The notes beneath the pieces are model-generated. The model searched no databases and had not been told where the DNA came from. It worked only from the letters and a program-made list of their open reading frames with translations. A stretch of 7,882 nt of DNA from Candidatus Heimdallarchaeota archaeon (GTDB taxonomy: Archaea > Asgardarchaeota > Heimdallarchaeia > Heimdallarchaeales > Heimdallarchaeaceae): NCBI GenBank assembly GCA_016839985.1, contig JAEOTG010000209.1, positions 1-7,882 of the forward strand, written 5' to 3'. A program made the translations under genes and the position numbers. Every line of letters begins with the position of its first letter. Position 1 is the first letter of the stretch. Below, piece by piece: positions 5,017-7,882 of the stretch.

Positions 5017-7882
5017 ATGAAGAGAGATATAGAAATAATAGGTGCTAGAGAAAATAACTTGCAGAATATAGATGTAAAAATACCTAGAGAAAAATTTACT
5101 GTCGTAACAGGAGTGAGTGGATCAGGGAAATCAAGCTTAGTTTTCGATACTTTGTTTGGTGAAGGACACAGAAGATTCTTGGAGTCTCTAACAGCTTGGG
5201 CAAGAACCAGATTGCCTACAATGAAGAAACCAGATGTTAATATGATTTTAGGTCTCTCTCCTGTTGTTAGTATTCAACAAAGGAGAGGATTAGCTAATCC
5301 TAGAAGTACAGTGGCATCTTTAACCGATATAGGTAGTTATTTGAGACTGCTTTACTCAATAGGAGGAACAGCACATTGTCCTTACTGTGATGGAGAAATA
5401 CATATCAAATCTTCTAATCAGATAGCAGATAAGATACTCAGCCTTCCTAAAAACACAACTATTGAGATCAGAGCCGTTATTTCGAGAGTTTATGATGAGG
5501 ATTACAGATATGTCTTAGATTCTGTAAGAAATCAAGGTTATAGGAAGGTTAGAATCGATGGAGTGATAGTTGATACCAGTGATGAAATAGAACTGGATGA
5601 AGAGAAAGAATATCAAATAGAAGCAATAATTGACAAGTTTGTGATAAATGGAGATATATACAAACAAATAGTAGAATCATTGGAAGCAGCATTTTATATA
5701 GGACAGAAATTCATTAGTTTAGAAATATTGAATCCTGAGAATTTAGAGGGAAAAATAGAAGAATTTTATGAAGGGTTGACTTGTTCAAAACATCTTACAG
5801 TGACAGGAGAATTACTTCCGTGGTACTTTACAGCAAATGATCCTGAGAGCGCTTGTCCGACATGTTCAGGAATAGGAACATATATGCGAGCTGAAAGACA
5901 GCTGTTGATAGAAAATGAAAACTTAAGTCTACGAGATGGTGCACTAGATAGATCGTTTTTTAATATGGATAATAAAACTTTCAAGAAATTCAACAATCCT
6001 ACTTACATGATGGCTTACAGTTTATCGGAACATTATGGTTTTAGTCTAGATACCCCCTTCAAAGATTTACCTGAGGAAATAAAAGATATTATATTTAATG
6101 GAACTAAAGGAGAAAAAATAGAAATCAAACAACCTCCAGACCACTTTGTTAAAGAGTACAGATATACAGGACAAAAAATACCTTACGCGGGTTTAATCAG
6201 TAGAGTAAATCGTATGTATAAAGAATATTGGTCGAAACAGACTGCTGTAGGATCAGTAGAAAATAGACATAAAAATAGATTGATGGTAGAACAAATCTGC
6301 CCTGATTGTGAAGGAGTAAAACTGAAGAAAAGTAGACTATTGATAAGAATAAATGGTAAAAACATCCATGAAACTTCTATTATGTCTTTCAAAAGACTGA
6401 GCGAGTTTTTAGATACTGTAAATATACCTGAACAAAAAGCTGAATTGGGTGAGCCTGTTTTAAGAGAATTAAGGAAAAGAGTAGATCTAATGTTGGAGAT
6501 AGGGCTTTACTACCTAACCTTACATAGACGATCAGATACTCTTTCTGGAGGAGAGATGCAGAGAACTGTTCTATCTACACAGATAGGAAGCGAACTAATG
6601 GGTATGATGTATATACTAGATGAGCCTTCAATTGGCTTACATCAGAAGGATGAACATAAATTGATTAGTGTTCTCAAGAAATTACGTGATCTAGGAAATA
6701 CAGTGATAGTAGTAGAACACGATACGGAAACTATGGAGGAAGCTGATTATCTGATAGAACTAGGACCTGGGCCAGGCATACATGGAGGAAAAATTACTTT
6801 TGAAGGAACTGTAGAAGAAATCAAAAAAAGCTCTGAATCTTTAACAGGTTTATATTTAGCAAAAAAGAAGAAGATTGAAATTCCTGAGACAAGAAGAGAA
6901 TATAACGGACAAAGCTTGAAAATATTTGGGGCTCAAGAAAATAATCTGAAAAATCTAGATGTAAAGTTACCTCTAGGATTATTCATTTGTGTCACTGGTG
7001 TAAGTGGATCTGGAAAGAGTAGTTTAGTGAGTGAAATACTCTATAAGAAATTACATTTCTTGCTAAAGGATAAAAGAATAATCCCTGGAAAACATGAAAG
7101 GATGGAAGGATATGAGTCCTTAAAGGATATAAGAAATATCGATCAGTCTCCTATTGGTCGAACTTCTAGATCTAATCCAGCTACTTATGTGGGATTTTAT
7201 GATAAAATCAGAGAACTCTTTGCTGAAGTACCTGAATCTAAAGTTAGGGGTTATGAACTTAAGCAGTTTAGCTTCAACAATAATCAAGGTGGAAGATGTT
7301 TACATTGTAGGGGTTGGGGGATGATAGTAACAGAATTGCAATTCATGCAAGATATTGTATCAGTTTGTCCAGAATGTAATGGAGCAAGATTCAATAAAGA
7401 AACATTGGAAATACGATACAAAGGGAAGAACATTGCTGAAGTTCTTGAAATGACAGTAGAAGAGGGATTAGAATTTTTCAAAGAGAACAGACTAATTAGC
7501 CACAAATTGAAAACAATGAACGAATTAGGATTAGGATATTTGAAGTTAGGGCAACCTTCTACAACTTTAAGTGGTGGGGAAGCTCAAAGAATCAAACTAT
7601 CAAAAGAATTAGGAAAGATAAAAAAATTGAAAGATAATCTCTATATCCTCGACGAACCCACTACTGGTTTACATCTTGATGATATCAAGAAACTACTTAT
7701 TTGTATCAACAGATTGGTAGATGAAGGGAATACAGTATTAGTTATCGAACATAACTTAGAGGTTGTTAAAACAGCTGATTATGTGATTGATTTAGGTCCT
7801 GAAGGAGGAGAAGATGGAGGAATGATTGTAGCTAATGGTACTCCTGAAGAAATATCTAAAGTAAAGGGATCATATACTGGAC
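5017..7882 (+). CDS. uvrA: UvrA-family excinuclease ATPase, 3' end cut by window edge
   Basis: 955 residues are visible without a stop or frameshift. The last ones (EEISKVKGSYTG) match a point about ten residues before a normal UvrA C-terminus. UvrA dimers scan DNA for distortions and load UvrB. Seen in order: Walker A1 GVSGSGKSS (32-40); a UvrB-binding-like region (about 130-240, with YRKVRIDG); zinc module 1 with C256, H259, C280 and C283; insertion domain (about 290-400); CPDC (428-431); signature 1 LSGGEMQR (509-516); Walker B1 ILDEPS with EHD (567-569); Walker A2 GVSGSGKSS (661-669); IDQSPIGRTSRSNPATY; zinc module 2 with C761, C764, C784 and C787 (CX2C-X19-CX2C); signature 2 LSGGEAQR (851-858); Walker B2 ILDEPTTGLH; EHN (911-913). 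ATG 5017 lies one base after the upstream stop; ATG 5008 is an in-frame alternative overlapping it by 8 nt. The gene symbol denotes the family: several N-terminal motifs differ from housekeeping UvrA, so this may be a paralogue. Confidence 0.93.
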   Translation, partial: MKRDIEIIGARENNLQNIDVKIPREKFTVVTGVSGSGKSSLVFDTLFGEGHRRFLESLTAWARTRLPTMKKPDVNMILGLSPVVSIQQRRGLANPRSTVASLTDIGSYLRLLYSIGGTAHCPYCDGEIHIKSSNQIADKILSLPKNTTIEIRAVISRVYDEDYRYVLDSVRNQGYRKVRIDGVIVDTSDEIELDEEKEYQIEAIIDKFVINGDIYKQIVESLEAAFYIGQKFISLEILNPENLEGKIEEFYEGLTCSKHLTVTGELLPWYFTANDPESACPTCSGIGTYMRAERQLLIENENLSLRDGALDRSFFNMDNKTFKKFNNPTYMMAYSLSEHYGFSLDTPFKDLPEEIKDIIFNGTKGEKIEIKQPPDHFVKEYRYTGQKIPYAGLISRVNRMYKEYWSKQTAVGSVENRHKNRLMVEQICPDCEGVKLKKSRLLIRINGKNIHETSIMSFKRLSEFLDTVNIPEQKAELGEPVLRELRKRVDLMLEIGLYYLTLHRRSDTLSGGEMQRTVLSTQIGSELMGMMYILDEPSIGLHQKDEHKLISVLKKLRDLGNTVIVVEHDTETMEEADYLIELGPGPGIHGGKITFEGTVEEIKKSSESLTGLYLAKKKKIEIPETRREYNGQSLKIFGAQENNLKNLDVKLPLGLFICVTGVSGSGKSSLVSEILYKKLHFLLKDKRIIPGKHERMEGYESLKDIRNIDQSPIGRTSRSNPATYVGFYDKIRELFAEVPESKVRGYELKQFSFNNNQGGRCLHCRGWGMIVTELQFMQDIVSVCPECNGARFNKETLEIRYKGKNIAEVLEMTVEEGLEFFKENRLISHKLKTMNELGLGYLKLGQPSTTLSGGEAQRIKLSKELGKIKKLKDNLYILDEPTTGLHLDDIKKLLICINRLVDEGNTVLVIEHNLEVVKTADYVIDLGPEGGEDGGMIVANGTPEEISKVKGSYTG

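Noticed and set aside
5766..7505. Antisense frames of 69-76 codons within uvrA
   Set aside because: All lie opposite an uninterrupted, motif-complete UvrA and show no features of their own.
5017..7882. Classifying the UvrA as a UvrA2/DrrC-type protein lacking the UvrB-binding domain
   Set aside because: The region between Walker A1 and the first zinc module keeps a domain of about 110 residues with the expected YRKVRIDG pattern, so the deletion that defines that class is absent.
1..7882. tRNA, rRNA or other structured RNA genes
   Set aside because: No tRNA-like T-loop and acceptor arrangement or conserved rRNA segment was seen on either strand, and the intergenic spaces are too short and A+T-rich apart from the elements listed.

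Overview
The window is about two-thirds A+T and looks like a chromosomal segment of an archaeon, possibly an Asgard-type lineage, although a bacterium cannot be excluded. The archaeal case rests on TATA-like boxes (TTTATAAG at 158-165, TTTATAAA at 657-664, a TTTTAAAAATATA stretch at 3974-3986) placed where archaeal promoters would be, an apparently leaderless first gene, and a membrane-anchored zinc-ribbon protein of a kind common in archaea. Against it, there is a strong hairpin-plus-T-run terminator at 3856-3887 and a UvrA-family gene, both more typical of bacteria. The lineage call is inference only. All genes I accept are on the + strand.

Layout. Bases 1-47 probably hold the last codons and terminator of an upstream gene. 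Bases 190-3857 hold a three-gene cluster: a 133-aa protein with two membrane segments and a C-terminal zinc ribbon, an ABC ATPase of the MacB/LolD type, and a duplicated FtsX-type permease with eight predicted membrane segments. ATPase and permease together form a complete MacB-type exporter or mechanotransmission machine without an adaptor protein. A perfect inverted repeat touching a TATA-like box inside 636-664 suggests that the transporter pair has its own regulated promoter and that the ATPase really starts at ATG 710 rather than at an upstream TTG.

Bases 3858-4079 separate the two clusters: a strong terminator, a short tandem repeat, a palindrome next to a TATA-like box, a second imperfect inverted repeat and a Shine-Dalgarno sequence. 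The second cluster is a 311-aa MNT/ANT-like nucleotidyltransferase (4080-5015) followed, with essentially no gap, by a UvrA-family DNA-damage-recognition ATPase (5017 to the window end). The UvrA is nearly complete, with perhaps ten C-terminal residues lost at the window edge.

The most interesting object is this second pair. A nucleotidyltransferase whose third metal ligand seems to be replaced by Gln is tightly coupled to a UvrA that departs from housekeeping sequences in several otherwise conserved N-terminal motifs. Stand-alone UvrA paralogues are known in self-resistance to DNA-binding drugs, and ANT-type nucleotidyltransferases inactivate antibiotics, so a resistance or genome-defence role is a reasonable but unproven hypothesis.
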